Shown here one piece after another: positions 1 through 9,613 of a stretch of 35,691 bases of DNA (within the stretch, counting starts at the first letter, position 1; every line of letters starts with the position of its first letter). Source of the DNA: a bacterium. GTDB lineage: Bacteria > Bacteroidota > Bacteroidia > Bacteroidales > P3. Position numbers and translations under genes: made by a program. The notes beneath the pieces were generated by a model. That model was not told the origin of the DNA, made no database searches, and was given only the letters and a program-made list of their open reading frames with translations. The DNA lies in NCBI GenBank assembly GCA_014803485.1, contig JAAVBQ010000015.1, positions 8,393-44,083 on the forward strand, in the 5' to 3' direction.

Positions 1-167
1 ACATCGCAACCCCGAACATTGTCTTCGTAGGAGGTGCGGAACTCTCCGTCGGAAAAGGTGGCCACGTCCGACAACCCGAGCGGGGATCCGTATTCTTCGG
101 CGATTTTGTCCGCCAGATAGCGGGTGGCACGTCCGGAAAAAATCTTTACAGTCGCTTTGGTTTCCAT
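1..167 (-). CDS. prs: Ribose-phosphate pyrophosphokinase, N-terminal part (truncated by window edge)
   Basis: Reverse-strand translation from ATG at 167: METKATVKIFSGRATRYLADKIAEEYGSPLGLSDVATFSDGEFRTSYEDNVRGCDV; matches the PRPP synthetase N-terminus (FSG..., FSDGE, NVRG.DV). Confidence 0.9.
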   Translation of the reverse strand, partial: METKATVKIFSGRATRYLADKIAEEYGSPLGLSDVATFSDGEFRTSYEDNVRGCD

Positions 168-190
168 GATGATTGGTTTTGAAACGCACG

Positions 191-222
191 CAAAAGTAGT
201 GGTTTGCCCCTTGGGTTGCAAA
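191..222 (-). promoter_or_regulatory. Bacteroidota-type promoter for prs
   Basis: Minus strand: TTTG (222-219) - N20 - TACTTTTG (198-191), an exact fit to TTTG-N19-21-TAnnTTTG. Confidence 0.75.
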
Positions 223-248
223 TAAAATTTTTGATTTGCGTAAATTTG
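215..248 (+). promoter_or_regulatory. Candidate promoter for nadB
   Basis: TAAATTTG (241-248) matches the -7 element; the -33 is weaker (GTTG 215-218, spacing 22). Confidence 0.5.
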
Positions 249-295
249 CGAGTTTGCGCAGGGGAAAATCCCTGCACCGTAAAAGTCGATACGGC

Positions 296-1858
296 ATGAA
301 AAAACATGTAGATTTTTTGATTATCGGAACCGGAATCGCGGGTTTGAGTTATGCCTTGAAAGTGGCTTCGCACGGAAGCGTGTGCATCATCACCAAATCC
401 AAACCCGACGAATCGTCGACCGCTTTGGCTCAAGGCGGCATCGCCACGGTGATGGACGCGCTCGATTCGCACGAGAACCATATCCGCGACACGCTCATTG
501 CCGGCGACGGGCTTTGTGACGAAGAGGTGGTGCGTTTCACCATCAACGAATCGAACGACCGTATTGAGGAATTGATTAAACAAGGTGCGGTGTTCGACAG
601 AAAACAGAGCGGGGAATTCGACCTCGGACGCGAAGGAGGGCACTCGGCGCACCGCATCCTGCACTACAAGGACCAGACAGGGGCCGAAATCGAACGCGCC
701 CTGTTGAAAGCCGTCAAGGAACACCCCTCCATCGAACTGTTGGAGAATTATTTTGCCATCGACATCATCACCCAACACCATTTGGGGATGGAGGTGACGC
801 GCCGCACGCCCGATATAAAATGTTTCGGAGCGTATGTGCTGAACCCTCACACCAACAAGATAGACACGATTTTAGCAAAATCCACCATGTTGGCCACGGG
901 CGGCAACGGCAATGTCTACAACACCACCACCAATCCCGTGGTGGCCACGGGCGACGGAGTGGCGATGGTCTACCGTGCCAAAGGGCAGGTAAAGAACATG
1001 GAGTTCATTCAGTTTCATCCCACGGGGCTCTACAATCCCTCCGAACGGCCTTGTTTTTTGATTTCGGAGGCCGTGCGGGGCGCGGGCGCGAAACTCTGCA
1101 CCATTAAGGGCGACTACTTTATGGGTCGCTACGACAAACGTCTGGAGCTGGCACCGCGCGATGTGGTCGCCCGCGCCGTAGACAGCGAAATGAAAATCAC
1201 CGGCGACGACCATGTGTATCTGGACTGCCGTCCCATTTCCAAAGACGAGATTTTCAATCACTTTCCCAATATCTACGCCAAATGCCTTTCGATAGGCGTG
1301 GACATCACCAAAGACCTTTTGCCGGTGGTGCCGGTGGCGCACTACAGTTGCGGCGGCATTGTGGTGGACGGCAACGCCTGCACGAGCATCAAGAACCTCT
1401 ACGCTTCGGGCGAGTGTTCCTGCACGGGTCTGCATGGTGCCAACCGATTGGCTTCCAATTCGCTTTTGGAGGCTTTGGTATTCTCTCACCGCGCCGCCCA
1501 ACACGCCATCGCCCATCTTTCGGAGGCCTCGTTCTGCGAGGATGTGCCGGATTGGGACGACGAAGGCATGGTGTTGAACGAGGAGATGATTCTCATTACC
1601 CAAAGTCTGAAAGAGGTGCAGAGCATCATGTCGAACTATGTGGGCATCGTTCGCTCGAACCTGCGTTTGAAGCGGGCCTGGGACCGTCTGGATATCATCT
1701 ACAAGGAAACCGAAGACCTCTACCACAAGTCGGTTCACTCGGTGAAGCTGGCCGAACTGCGCAACCTTATTAATATCGGCTATCTGATTATCAAGATGTC
1801 TATGGAACGCAAGGAAAACTGCGGTTTGTATTACAACCTCGATAACATTAAGAAATAA
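296..1858 (+). CDS. nadB: L-aspartate oxidase
   Basis: FAD-binding IIGTGIAGLSYAL, ALAQGGIA, QFHPTGLY, VPVAHYSCGGI, GLHGANRLASNSLLEALV. Start at 296 (MKKHVDF) preferred over 236 because 236 lies upstream of the -7 element. Confidence 0.95.
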   Translation: MKKHVDFLIIGTGIAGLSYALKVASHGSVCIITKSKPDESSTALAQGGIATVMDALDSHENHIRDTLIAGDGLCDEEVVRFTINESNDRIEELIKQGAVFDRKQSGEFDLGREGGHSAHRILHYKDQTGAEIERALLKAVKEHPSIELLENYFAIDIITQHHLGMEVTRRTPDIKCFGAYVLNPHTNKIDTILAKSTMLATGGNGNVYNTTTNPVVATGDGVAMVYRAKGQVKNMEFIQFHPTGLYNPSERPCFLISEAVRGAGAKLCTIKGDYFMGRYDKRLELAPRDVVARAVDSEMKITGDDHVYLDCRPISKDEIFNHFPNIYAKCLSIGVDITKDLLPVVPVAHYSCGGIVVDGNACTSIKNLYASGECSCTGLHGANRLASNSLLEALVFSHRAAQHAIAHLSEASFCEDVPDWDDEGMVLNEEMILITQSLKEVQSIMSNYVGIVRSNLRLKRAWDRLDIIYKETEDLYHKSVHSVKLAELRNLINIGYLIIKMSMERKENCGLYYNLDNIKK

Positions 1859-1873
1859 AATCCATCCCTGCGC

Positions 1874-3760
1874 ATGCTTTTCAGGCGTTCTTTCTTCTTC
1901 CACTACCTTTCGCCCTACACGGGGCGGCTGGCTCTCAATGTGCTGTTAAGGACGCTCTCGGCGGTATTCACAACGGTACTGGTGTTTTCGGTGGCTCCCC
2001 TGCTCTCCCTGCTTTTCGGCACGGCGGGCGGCTTGGAAACCATGACCGGCTCGAACAATTCGGCGGTGAACGCGTTGATGGACGTGCTGGAAAGCTGGGT
2101 GACGTTCTCCATCGCGCACAACGGAAAAACCGTCACCTTGGTGTGGGTGGTGGCTTCCCTCTTCGGTGCCTATTTCCTCAAGGACCTTTGCGCCTATCTG
2201 GGATTGTATTGGTTCACCCCCATCCGCAACAAAATGGTGGCGACCCTTCGCCAAGACCTTTATCATCAATATTTGATATTGCCCCTTTCGTTCTACACCA
2301 AGGCACAGAAAGGCGATTTGCTCTCGCGTATCAGCCACAACACACAAGATGTGGACAATCAGATGCTCAACCAGATACAACAGGTTTTGGTAGACGTCAT
2401 CACCCTTGTCTTTTTGGTGGCGATGCTCTTTTTCATCAGCGTGCCTCTCTCGGTTTTCATTCTCGTTCTTGTTCCTGTTATCGGCTACATCACAAGTCTT
2501 GTATCACGTTCCCTGCGGCGCAAAAGCAAGGCTTTGCAGGATTCGGTGGGCAGGATTTCGTCGCAAACCAGCCAAAGTCTGGACGGAGTAAAGACCATCC
2601 GCAGTTATAACGCCACCGACGATGCCGTGGAACGTTTTAAAAAAGAGAATGCCATATTTTACAGATACCATCGTCATGTAGGCTATCGGACCTCGGTGGC
2701 TTCTCCCTTGAACGATATTCTGGGAACAACGGCGGTGGTGGCGGCTTTGATGATGGGAGGCTGGCTGATTCTGCACGAAAAAAGTCTGCGGCCCGAGGTT
2801 TTCATTGTCTATCTGCTCACCCTCATTCAGATTCTGCCTTCTTCGAAAAACATCATCACCGCCTATTTCACTTTCCGCTCGGGCAAAGGCTCGTTGGACC
2901 GTATCAAGGAGATTTTGCGCGCCGAGGAAGTTGTGGTGGAAAAACCCGATGCAGTGCGGGTGAACACCTTTGATAAAGAATTGGAATTTAAGGATGTTTG
3001 CTTTAAGTATGAGGATGAAAAGCAGACGGAGGATGCCGCTTCGGAACCGGAGCGGACAACCTTGCAGGATATAAATCTGCGCATAGAAAGAGGGAAATTC
3101 ATTGCGTTGGTGGGACCGTCGGGAGGTGGAAAGTCTACCTTGTTGAATATGATTCCCCGCTTCTTCGACCCTACCTCCGGGGCCGTACTTTTGGACGGAA
3201 AGGATTTGCGCGACTGCAAGATTTCGGATATCCGCGCCTTATCGTCGCTCGTTTCGCAAGACACGGTTCTCTTTAACGACAGTGTACTCAACAATATCCG
3301 TTTGGGAAATCCCAAAGCTTCCCGCGAAGCGATTATCGAAGCGGCAAAAAAGGCCGATGCCCACGATTTCATCCAAGAAATGGAAGAGGGGTACGACACT
3401 TCGGTGGGTGACGGAGGGAGCAAACTTTCGGGCGGTCAACGGCAAAGAATCAGCATCGCCCGTGCTTTGGTGAAAGACGCACCCATCCTGCTGTTCGACG
3501 AGGCAACCTCGGCACTCGACACGGCCACGGAAAACCGCATCATGCACGCGCTTCAACAAGTGGGGAAAGAACAGAACCGCACCATCGTTTCCATCGCGCA
3601 CAGGCTTTCGAGCATCCGGCAAGCCGACGAAATCATTGTGATAGACCAGGGACGCATCGTGGGACGCGGTACGCACGAATCCTTGTTCGAAAACCACCCG
3701 CTCTACCGCAAACTCTGCTTGATGCAAGACACACAGAACTTGCAGGAAAACAAGGAATAG
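1874..3760 (+). CDS. ABC exporter, fused permease and ATPase (MsbA-like)
   Basis: Transmembrane N-terminal half; Walker A GPSGGGKST, signature LSGGQRQRISIARAL, Walker B ILLFDEATSALD. Confidence 0.93.
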   Translation: MLFRRSFFFHYLSPYTGRLALNVLLRTLSAVFTTVLVFSVAPLLSLLFGTAGGLETMTGSNNSAVNALMDVLESWVTFSIAHNGKTVTLVWVVASLFGAYFLKDLCAYLGLYWFTPIRNKMVATLRQDLYHQYLILPLSFYTKAQKGDLLSRISHNTQDVDNQMLNQIQQVLVDVITLVFLVAMLFFISVPLSVFILVLVPVIGYITSLVSRSLRRKSKALQDSVGRISSQTSQSLDGVKTIRSYNATDDAVERFKKENAIFYRYHRHVGYRTSVASPLNDILGTTAVVAALMMGGWLILHEKSLRPEVFIVYLLTLIQILPSSKNIITAYFTFRSGKGSLDRIKEILRAEEVVVEKPDAVRVNTFDKELEFKDVCFKYEDEKQTEDAASEPERTTLQDINLRIERGKFIALVGPSGGGKSTLLNMIPRFFDPTSGAVLLDGKDLRDCKISDIRALSSLVSQDTVLFNDSVLNNIRLGNPKASREAIIEAAKKADAHDFIQEMEEGYDTSVGDGGSKLSGGQRQRISIARALVKDAPILLFDEATSALDTATENRIMHALQQVGKEQNRTIVSIAHRLSSIRQADEIIVIDQGRIVGRGTHESLFENHPLYRKLCLMQDTQNLQENKE

Positions 3761-3762
3761 CT

Positions 3763-4707
3763 ATGGAAGGTGTGGTTGTTTCGAGCACAGGGAGCCACTA
3801 TATGGTGGAGAGTTCCGAAGGAACGCATCTGTGTAAAATACGGGGAAATTTTCGGATAAAGGGAGTGAAAACCACCAATCCCGTGGCGGTGGGCGACAGG
3901 GTGGATTTTATGCAGGAGGGAGATTGCGGGTGGATTACCGCCGTACACGAGCGCAAAAACTGCATCATCCGCAAATCGGTCAATCTTTCCAAGCAGACCC
4001 ATATCATCGCTGCCAATATCGACATGGCTTTTTTAGTGGTGGGAATCACGCAGCCCCGCACGCCGCAAGGTTTTATCGACCGCTTTCTGGCTACGGCCGA
4101 AGCCTATCGCGTGCCGGTGTGTATCGTGGTGAACAAAACCGACCTTTTCGGAGAGCAGGAGCGCGACGAATTGCACGAAATCGGGGCGATTTACACGCCG
4201 TTGGGGTATGAGGTACTGGCTACCAGCACGGTGTCGGGCGAAGGCATAGACAATCTGCGCGGAATGATGAAGGGCAAAGTATGTTTGTTTTCGGGCAACT
4301 CGGGCGTGGGGAAGTCGGCGCTCATCCATAGTCTGGAACCCGATTTGAACATTCGGGTGGGTGAGATTTCCGCCGTGCATCAGAAAGGACAGCACACCAC
4401 CACCCATGCGCGTATGTATAAGCTCTCCTTCGGGGCGAAAATCGTCGATACGCCGGGCATCAAGGAGTTCGGCATGGTGCAGTTTCAGAAAGACGAACTT
4501 TCGCGCTATTTTCCCGAAATGCACACCTTGATAAACGATTGCAGGTTTAACAATTGCACACACGAACACGAACCGGGTTGCGCGGTGAAGAAAGCCGTGG
4601 AGGATGGCAGGATCTCATCGCTCCGTTACAAAAGCTATCTGAATATTCTGCACGGCGACGAAGTGCCTTTGCCGGGCTTGTTGGAAAATAAAAACGACCG
4701 AAAATGA
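3763..4707 (+). CDS. rsgA: Ribosome small-subunit-dependent GTPase A
   Basis: Circularly permuted GTPase: NKTDL, GNSGVGKSAL, DTPGIKEFG; C-terminal Cys/His zinc knuckle CRFNNCTHEHEPGC. Confidence 0.95.
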   Translation: MEGVVVSSTGSHYMVESSEGTHLCKIRGNFRIKGVKTTNPVAVGDRVDFMQEGDCGWITAVHERKNCIIRKSVNLSKQTHIIAANIDMAFLVVGITQPRTPQGFIDRFLATAEAYRVPVCIVVNKTDLFGEQERDELHEIGAIYTPLGYEVLATSTVSGEGIDNLRGMMKGKVCLFSGNSGVGKSALIHSLEPDLNIRVGEISAVHQKGQHTTTHARMYKLSFGAKIVDTPGIKEFGMVQFQKDELSRYFPEMHTLINDCRFNNCTHEHEPGCAVKKAVEDGRISSLRYKSYLNILHGDEVPLPGLLENKNDRK

Positions 4708-5783
4708 ACAAACAAAAGATTATAGGCATCCTTGTGGGCCTTCTTCTGCTTTTCGTGGCTTTTTATTGGCTTTCGGATTTGATTGTCTATACACTTGTGG
4801 CCTTTTTGATTTCTATGTTGGGGCGGCCTATGGTGAAACTTTTTCATAACCGCTTCAAGTTTCCGAAAACCTTGGCAAGCATCACCTCTCTGGTGGTTAT
4901 CATCGGTGTCCTGAGTCTGATTGTCTGGTTGGTTTTCCCTCTCTTCCTGCGACAGGTGAACCAACTTGCCGAAATAGACTATTCTCAAGTTCTGGCCAAC
5001 ACTTCGGCAAGCGTGGACCGGCTTTTGGCATGGCTGTCCGAAAAAGGCATCGAAATTACGCAGGAAGAGGTGTCGGCCTATGTGTCTTCGGTGGTGAATC
5101 AGATTTGGAACAGCATTCATATCGAAGGGATTCTAATCGGTATCACGGGAAGTATCTCTTCGTTGAGCATCGGTATCTTTTCGGTTCTTTTCATCTCGTT
5201 TTTCTTCTTGCGCGACGAACAACTTTTCCGCAAGATTCTCTTCCTTTTCATACCCGACCGATACGAAACCCGGATGGGCAACGTTCTCAATTCGTCCGAA
5301 CGTCTGCTCAACCGTTATTTCGTGGGCATTTCGTTGGAGGTGCTGTGCATGATGACCTTGCTGTCGCTCGGCCTTTGGGCGATGGGTATCGACAACGCAC
5401 TTCTCTATGGGTGCATGGGCGGTTTCCTCAATATCATCCCCTATCTGGGCCCTGTAATCGGTGCCGTGCTCACTTGTCTCTTCACTATCTTCACCAATAT
5501 CGAGGCGGGGTTTACCGTAGAGTTGTTTTGGATGATAGTGAAAGTGGTGGGGGTTTTCGTAGCCTGCAACCTCATCGATAATTTCGTTCTGCAGGTGAGC
5601 ATCTATTCCACCAGCGTGATGGCACATCCGCTCGAGATTTTCTTTGTGATTCTGATTGCGGGAACCTTGGGCGGCATTTGGGGCATGATTCTGGCCATTC
5701 CTTCCTACACGGTATTGCGTATCGTGGGCAAGGAGTTCTTCAAAGACACCAAATTGGTGCGGGAATTGACACGGAGAATATAG
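4704..5783 (+). CDS. AI-2E family transporter (PF01594-type membrane protein)
   Basis: Multi-TM protein with NIIPYLGPVIGAV and HPLEIFFVILIAGTLGGIWGMILAIP motifs; 4-nt ATGA overlap with rsgA. Confidence 0.88.
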   Translation: MNKQKIIGILVGLLLLFVAFYWLSDLIVYTLVAFLISMLGRPMVKLFHNRFKFPKTLASITSLVVIIGVLSLIVWLVFPLFLRQVNQLAEIDYSQVLANTSASVDRLLAWLSEKGIEITQEEVSAYVSSVVNQIWNSIHIEGILIGITGSISSLSIGIFSVLFISFFFLRDEQLFRKILFLFIPDRYETRMGNVLNSSERLLNRYFVGISLEVLCMMTLLSLGLWAMGIDNALLYGCMGGFLNIIPYLGPVIGAVLTCLFTIFTNIEAGFTVELFWMIVKVVGVFVACNLIDNFVLQVSIYSTSVMAHPLEIFFVILIAGTLGGIWGMILAIPSYTVLRIVGKEFFKDTKLVRELTRRI

Positions 5784-5878
5784 GGGCTGACATCGCTTCA
5801 GGGCAACTTTTAACATTTTTTAGGAATAATTTTTTCGATAAAAACGGAGGTCGGGCGATTATAGGGAAAAACATTTGT

Positions 5879-6706
5879 ATGAACCCTATGATTACGGATT
5901 CCGTCGGGGCCCTGGACACCGCCGCAGGCACGGCGGCTGTCGACACGCCCGAGTTTTTATTTCCTTTCGATGCCCGCCGTTTTCTTCCCATCAAATACTG
6001 GGAAGTGCAGGACCGGCCGCGCGAAAAATTCCTTTCCGGCAAGATGCAGGAAATGAGTAACGAAGAATTACTCGCCATTCTTATCGGCTCGGGCAACGGC
6101 CTGCTTTCGGCGGTGGACATCGCCAAAGAGATGCTCGCCCATTTCGGGGGCAATCTTATGGATTTGAGCCGCCGCTCGCCCAAGGAACTGGCGCGCAAAT
6201 TCAAAGGTATCGGCCAGACCAAGGCCATCACCATTCTGGCGGGCCTCGAATTGGGAAAGCGCAGTTTTGAGATTCCCGCCGGCGAAGAAACGCTTATTTC
6301 CTCCAGTCACAAAGCCTTTCAGGTGCTTTACACCGATTTAGCCTCCTCTCCCTACGAGAAATTCATTGTGCTTCTATTGGCGCAATCGGGAAAACTGATT
6401 CGGAAGGTTCTGATAAGCGAGGGCGGTTTGACCTCCACCACCGTCGATGCCAAAAAAATCTTCAAGTTCGCCATCGACGAACACGCCTGCGGCATTGTTC
6501 TCGGCCACAACCACCCCAGCGGCAACCTCAAACCCAGCCCCGAAGACATCAACATCACCCAAAAGCTTGTCGAGGGCGCGCGCCTGCTCGACCTGCACAT
6601 CTTCGACCACCTCATCGTATGCGGAAAATCCTACTACAGTTTTTCCGACCACGACCTGCTCGGCGACCGAAGCCGCTTCGACCCCTACCGACTGGTGATG
6701 AAGTGA
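5879..6706 (+). CDS. radC: RadC family JAB-domain protein
   Basis: DRPREKFL, GIGQTKAI, LGHNHPSGNLKPSPEDI (JAB/MPN metal motif). Start at 5879 preferred over 5678, which lies inside the preceding gene. Confidence 0.93.
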   Translation: MNPMITDSVGALDTAAGTAAVDTPEFLFPFDARRFLPIKYWEVQDRPREKFLSGKMQEMSNEELLAILIGSGNGLLSAVDIAKEMLAHFGGNLMDLSRRSPKELARKFKGIGQTKAITILAGLELGKRSFEIPAGEETLISSSHKAFQVLYTDLASSPYEKFIVLLLAQSGKLIRKVLISEGGLTSTTVDAKKIFKFAIDEHACGIVLGHNHPSGNLKPSPEDINITQKLVEGARLLDLHIFDHLIVCGKSYYSFSDHDLLGDRSRFDPYRLVMK

Positions 6707-7368
6707 GAATAAGAGCGGCCGACGGGAAGTGTCTTGTCGTTGATGAGCTTGACCGACTGCCGGTTATAACATTTGATTTTGTCGGATGCCACCATTAAGG
6801 ATTTATGAATCCGGATAAAAATATGGGCGTCGAATCGGTCACAAAACCATTTTAGGGAATTACGGGCCAATATCATTTCCCCATCTGTAAGATAAATTTT
6901 TGTGTAGTTCCCCATCGCCTCCATATAGAGGATTTCGGAAATCCGGATGGGGACATTGGCATATTCCTGCCTAACAACGATGGTTTTCTTTACGTCGGCC
7001 AAGCGGGTATATTCCAGACGGCGCACCGATTTTTCGACGGCGGATACAAACCTGTCATAGGAAAACGGTTTGTGAAGAAAATCGAAAGCGTCTAGATTAA
7101 ATCCCGCCAAAGCGTATTCCGCATATGCGGTAGTGAAGATGAATCCTATATCTTTGGGCATCTTTTGAGCAATCTGAAGGCCGCTGACATCGTTCATCTC
7201 TATATCAAGAAATACAAGATCCGGTCTTGTGGCGACAATAGCTTCAAAACCTTTATCCGGATCGCTGAAAACAGAAAGTTCAATTCCACCCAAACGATTG
7301 CAGAATCTACTGATTACCTCAAGCGCAATCGGTTCGTCGTCTATGGCAATGGCTCTTATCTTGCTCAT
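6685..7368 (-). CDS. LytTR-family response regulator
   Basis: Receiver domain IAIDDEP...VFLDIEM...TAYAEYA...KPF; C-terminal LytTR-type EILYMEAMGNYTKIYLTDG...FIRIHKSLMV. Confidence 0.93.
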   Translation of the reverse strand: MSKIRAIAIDDEPIALEVISRFCNRLGGIELSVFSDPDKGFEAIVATRPDLVFLDIEMNDVSGLQIAQKMPKDIGFIFTTAYAEYALAGFNLDAFDFLHKPFSYDRFVSAVEKSVRRLEYTRLADVKKTIVVRQEYANVPIRISEILYMEAMGNYTKIYLTDGEMILARNSLKWFCDRFDAHIFIRIHKSLMVASDKIKCYNRQSVKLINDKTLPVGRSYSHFITSR

Positions 7369-8372
7369 AGATCACGAATCTCAAGGTTGACACTGAAGCG
7401 ATTGTTTCTGTCGCTTATATCAAGTGTATAGCGGTTGGCATACATCAAATCAAGACGTGCCCGGGTGTTTTCAAGTCCGACGGAAATTTCTTCTTTCCTT
7501 TCCTGTTTCATTATATCGTTTGTACATAGAAAGGTCAACTTCCTGGCTTTGACAGAAATTGAAATATCAATCAAGCAGTTAGTTGTTGAAGAAACTCCAT
7601 ATTTAAACGCATTCTCCACAAACGAAATAAAAAGCATGGGAGGAACCTGAACCGTATCGTCGTCAATCTCGAAATTGTAGTTGACAACCGTATGCTGATT
7701 TAATCTAAGTCGTTGTAATTCTATATAGTTTTGAATGTAGGCCGTCTCCGTCTTTATGGCAATCTTATCGGTATTGACGTGATAATATGTATACTTCAAC
7801 AGTTCCGTGAAATACATAAAGGCTGTTTCGGCTTTATCCGACTTGCTCACTACAAGACCATAAAGCGTGTTCATGGTATTGAAGAAAAAGTGTGGATTTA
7901 TCTGTGCCTTATAAAGCGCAAGCTCTGCCTGTTGTTTTTCGCTTTCCAACTTCTTTTTTTCAAAAGCAGCCTGAAACAATTCGATAAGCAAAGAAACGGA
8001 AAGACTATATCCTCCCACAACGAGAAACATAAAGCAAACGGTCTGTCGCCTCAAGATTCTACGCATATTCGGGCAACTTGTGTTCTGAATTTCATAGCCA
8101 GGAGGATAAGGAAATTGAGAGAGAAGATAGGCCGCGCCTATTATCACCACCACAAACACGCCGATTTGAACATACTTTCGCTGCATCGCTTTGCGTGGTA
8201 TATTCATTTTCCTTATGGCAAAATAAACGACATAAAGAGAAAGAAACAGCGTGCACGCGAATAAAGGATACCGGACAAGCCATTTTTCCACCGGAACCAT
8301 TGAGATAATCAGCGGCAGGAAAATCAAGCAAAAGAGAAGGTCGATATATAGCGCTATCCTTTGTATATTCAT
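7365..8372 (-). CDS. LytS-like sensor histidine kinase (His_kinase family)
   Basis: Four hydrophobic N-terminal segments; ALYKAQINPHFFFNTMNTLYGLV, FVENAFKYGV, VGLENTRARL. Start overlaps the regulator (ATGA). Confidence 0.92.
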   Translation of the reverse strand: MNIQRIALYIDLLFCLIFLPLIISMVPVEKWLVRYPLFACTLFLSLYVVYFAIRKMNIPRKAMQRKYVQIGVFVVVIIGAAYLLSQFPYPPGYEIQNTSCPNMRRILRRQTVCFMFLVVGGYSLSVSLLIELFQAAFEKKKLESEKQQAELALYKAQINPHFFFNTMNTLYGLVVSKSDKAETAFMYFTELLKYTYYHVNTDKIAIKTETAYIQNYIELQRLRLNQHTVVNYNFEIDDDTVQVPPMLFISFVENAFKYGVSSTTNCLIDISISVKARKLTFLCTNDIMKQERKEEISVGLENTRARLDLMYANRYTLDISDRNNRFSVNLEIRDL

Positions 8373-8376
8373 GATG

Positions 8377-8407
8377 CAAGGTTAATACTTTATCGGGAAT
8401 AGGCAAA
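8377..8407 (-). promoter_or_regulatory. Candidate promoter for the histidine kinase-regulator pair
   Basis: Minus strand TTTG (8407-8404) - N19 - TAACCTTG (8384-8377). Confidence 0.6.
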
Positions 8408-8455
8408 ATGTTGTCCTGTCGTTCATCATCATATTCCGTCATTGGTCAATACTTT

Positions 8456-8486
8456 TTTGTGTAATATCGACGATGGTGTATCTTTA
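8456..8486 (+). promoter_or_regulatory. Candidate promoter for the RND-SusCD operon
   Basis: TTTG (8456-8459) - N19 - TATCTTTA (8479-8486); one mismatch from TAnnTTTG. Confidence 0.6.
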
Positions 8487-8506
8487 TCTAAAAATACAAG
8501 AGGGTG

Positions 8507-9613
8507 ATGAAGAAAATTCATTTGTTAATACCTGTTCTACTGTTGGTTGCCTGCTCGTGCAGAAAACAGGCACCCCAGCAGAACCTTGTTGTCGGTTATC
8601 CCGTTGAAATCATAAAAACAACCGATGTGGTGCTCAACACGCACTATGCGGCTACCGTTACCGGATGCCAAACCGTGGAGATACGTCCGCAGATAGACGG
8701 AATGCTCACTAAAATCTGTCTGCGCGAGGGGGCTCCGGTAAGAAAAGGGCAGGTATTGTTCGAGATTGACCCGGCACAGTTCCAGGCGGCCTATGATATT
8801 GCCCAGGCCAATGTCAACAGTGCCGAGGCGGCCGTTTCCACCGCGCAACTTGTGCTCAACAGCAATAAGGAACTGTATGAAGAAGAAGTAATTTCGGATT
8901 TTGAACTCAACATGGCGGAAAACGAACTGGCCGAAGCCAAAGCCAAATACAAACTGGCCCGCGCCGAACTCGAAAAAGCCTCCACCAACCTTTCTTATAC
9001 CTTGGTTAAGTCTCCCGTGAACGGAATTGCCAGCATGATACCCTACCGCGTGGGAGCCCTGGTGAGCAGCAATATCATAGAGCCTTTGGTGACGGTGAGC
9101 GACGACGGCGAAGTGTATGCCTACTTCTCCTTGGCCGAAAATCAGATATTGGAACTGATTGCCCAATACGGATCCATGAAGAAGGCCATTGCCGAAATGC
9201 CGGAAGTGGAATTCAATATGATTAACGGAGAAACCTATCCCTTAAAAGGCCGTATAGACGCCATAAGCGGCACCATCAACAGCACTACGGGCGCTATCAA
9301 CCTCCGTGCCGTTTTCCCCAATCCCAAACGTATCCTGCACGACGGCGGCACCGGTTCGGTGGTGATTCCGTCGGTCTACACCAACTGCATGGTTATTCCA
9401 CAGAGCGCAACATACGAATTACAAAACAAAGTGTTTGTTTATAAAGTTGTGGACGGGAAAGCCTCTTCCACCGAAATCAAAATCGCTTCCAACAATAATG
9501 GAAGGGAGTATGTGGTGATTGACGGATTAAGCATCGGCGACACGATTGTTTCCGAAGGGGCAGGCTTATTGAGAGAAGGCACGGTAATAACATCAAAGAC
9601 GCAGAGCAAATGA
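8507..9613 (+). CDS. RND efflux periplasmic adaptor (AcrA/MexA-like lipoprotein)
   Basis: Lipobox LLLVAC; RPQIDGMLTKICLREGAPVRKGQVLFEIDP; LSYTLVKSPVNGIAS. GTG at 8504 immediately precedes ATG 8507. Confidence 0.93.
   Translation: MKKIHLLIPVLLLVACSCRKQAPQQNLVVGYPVEIIKTTDVVLNTHYAATVTGCQTVEIRPQIDGMLTKICLREGAPVRKGQVLFEIDPAQFQAAYDIAQANVNSAEAAVSTAQLVLNSNKELYEEEVISDFELNMAENELAEAKAKYKLARAELEKASTNLSYTLVKSPVNGIASMIPYRVGALVSSNIIEPLVTVSDDGEVYAYFSLAENQILELIAQYGSMKKAIAEMPEVEFNMINGETYPLKGRIDAISGTINSTTGAINLRAVFPNPKRILHDGGTGSVVIPSVYTNCMVIPQSATYELQNKVFVYKVVDGKASSTEIKIASNNNGREYVVIDGLSIGDTIVSEGAGLLREGTVITSKTQSK

Noticed and set aside
872-1903. 343-aa minus-strand ORF opposite nadB
   Set aside because: Shadow ORF in high-GC coding DNA; the translation is His/Arg/Val-rich with no recognisable motif and the plus strand clearly encodes NadB.
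5678-5878. N-terminal extension of RadC in the ORF track
   Set aside because: Lies within the AI-2E gene and translates to an unrelated His/Gly-rich sequence; ATG 5879 is the better start.
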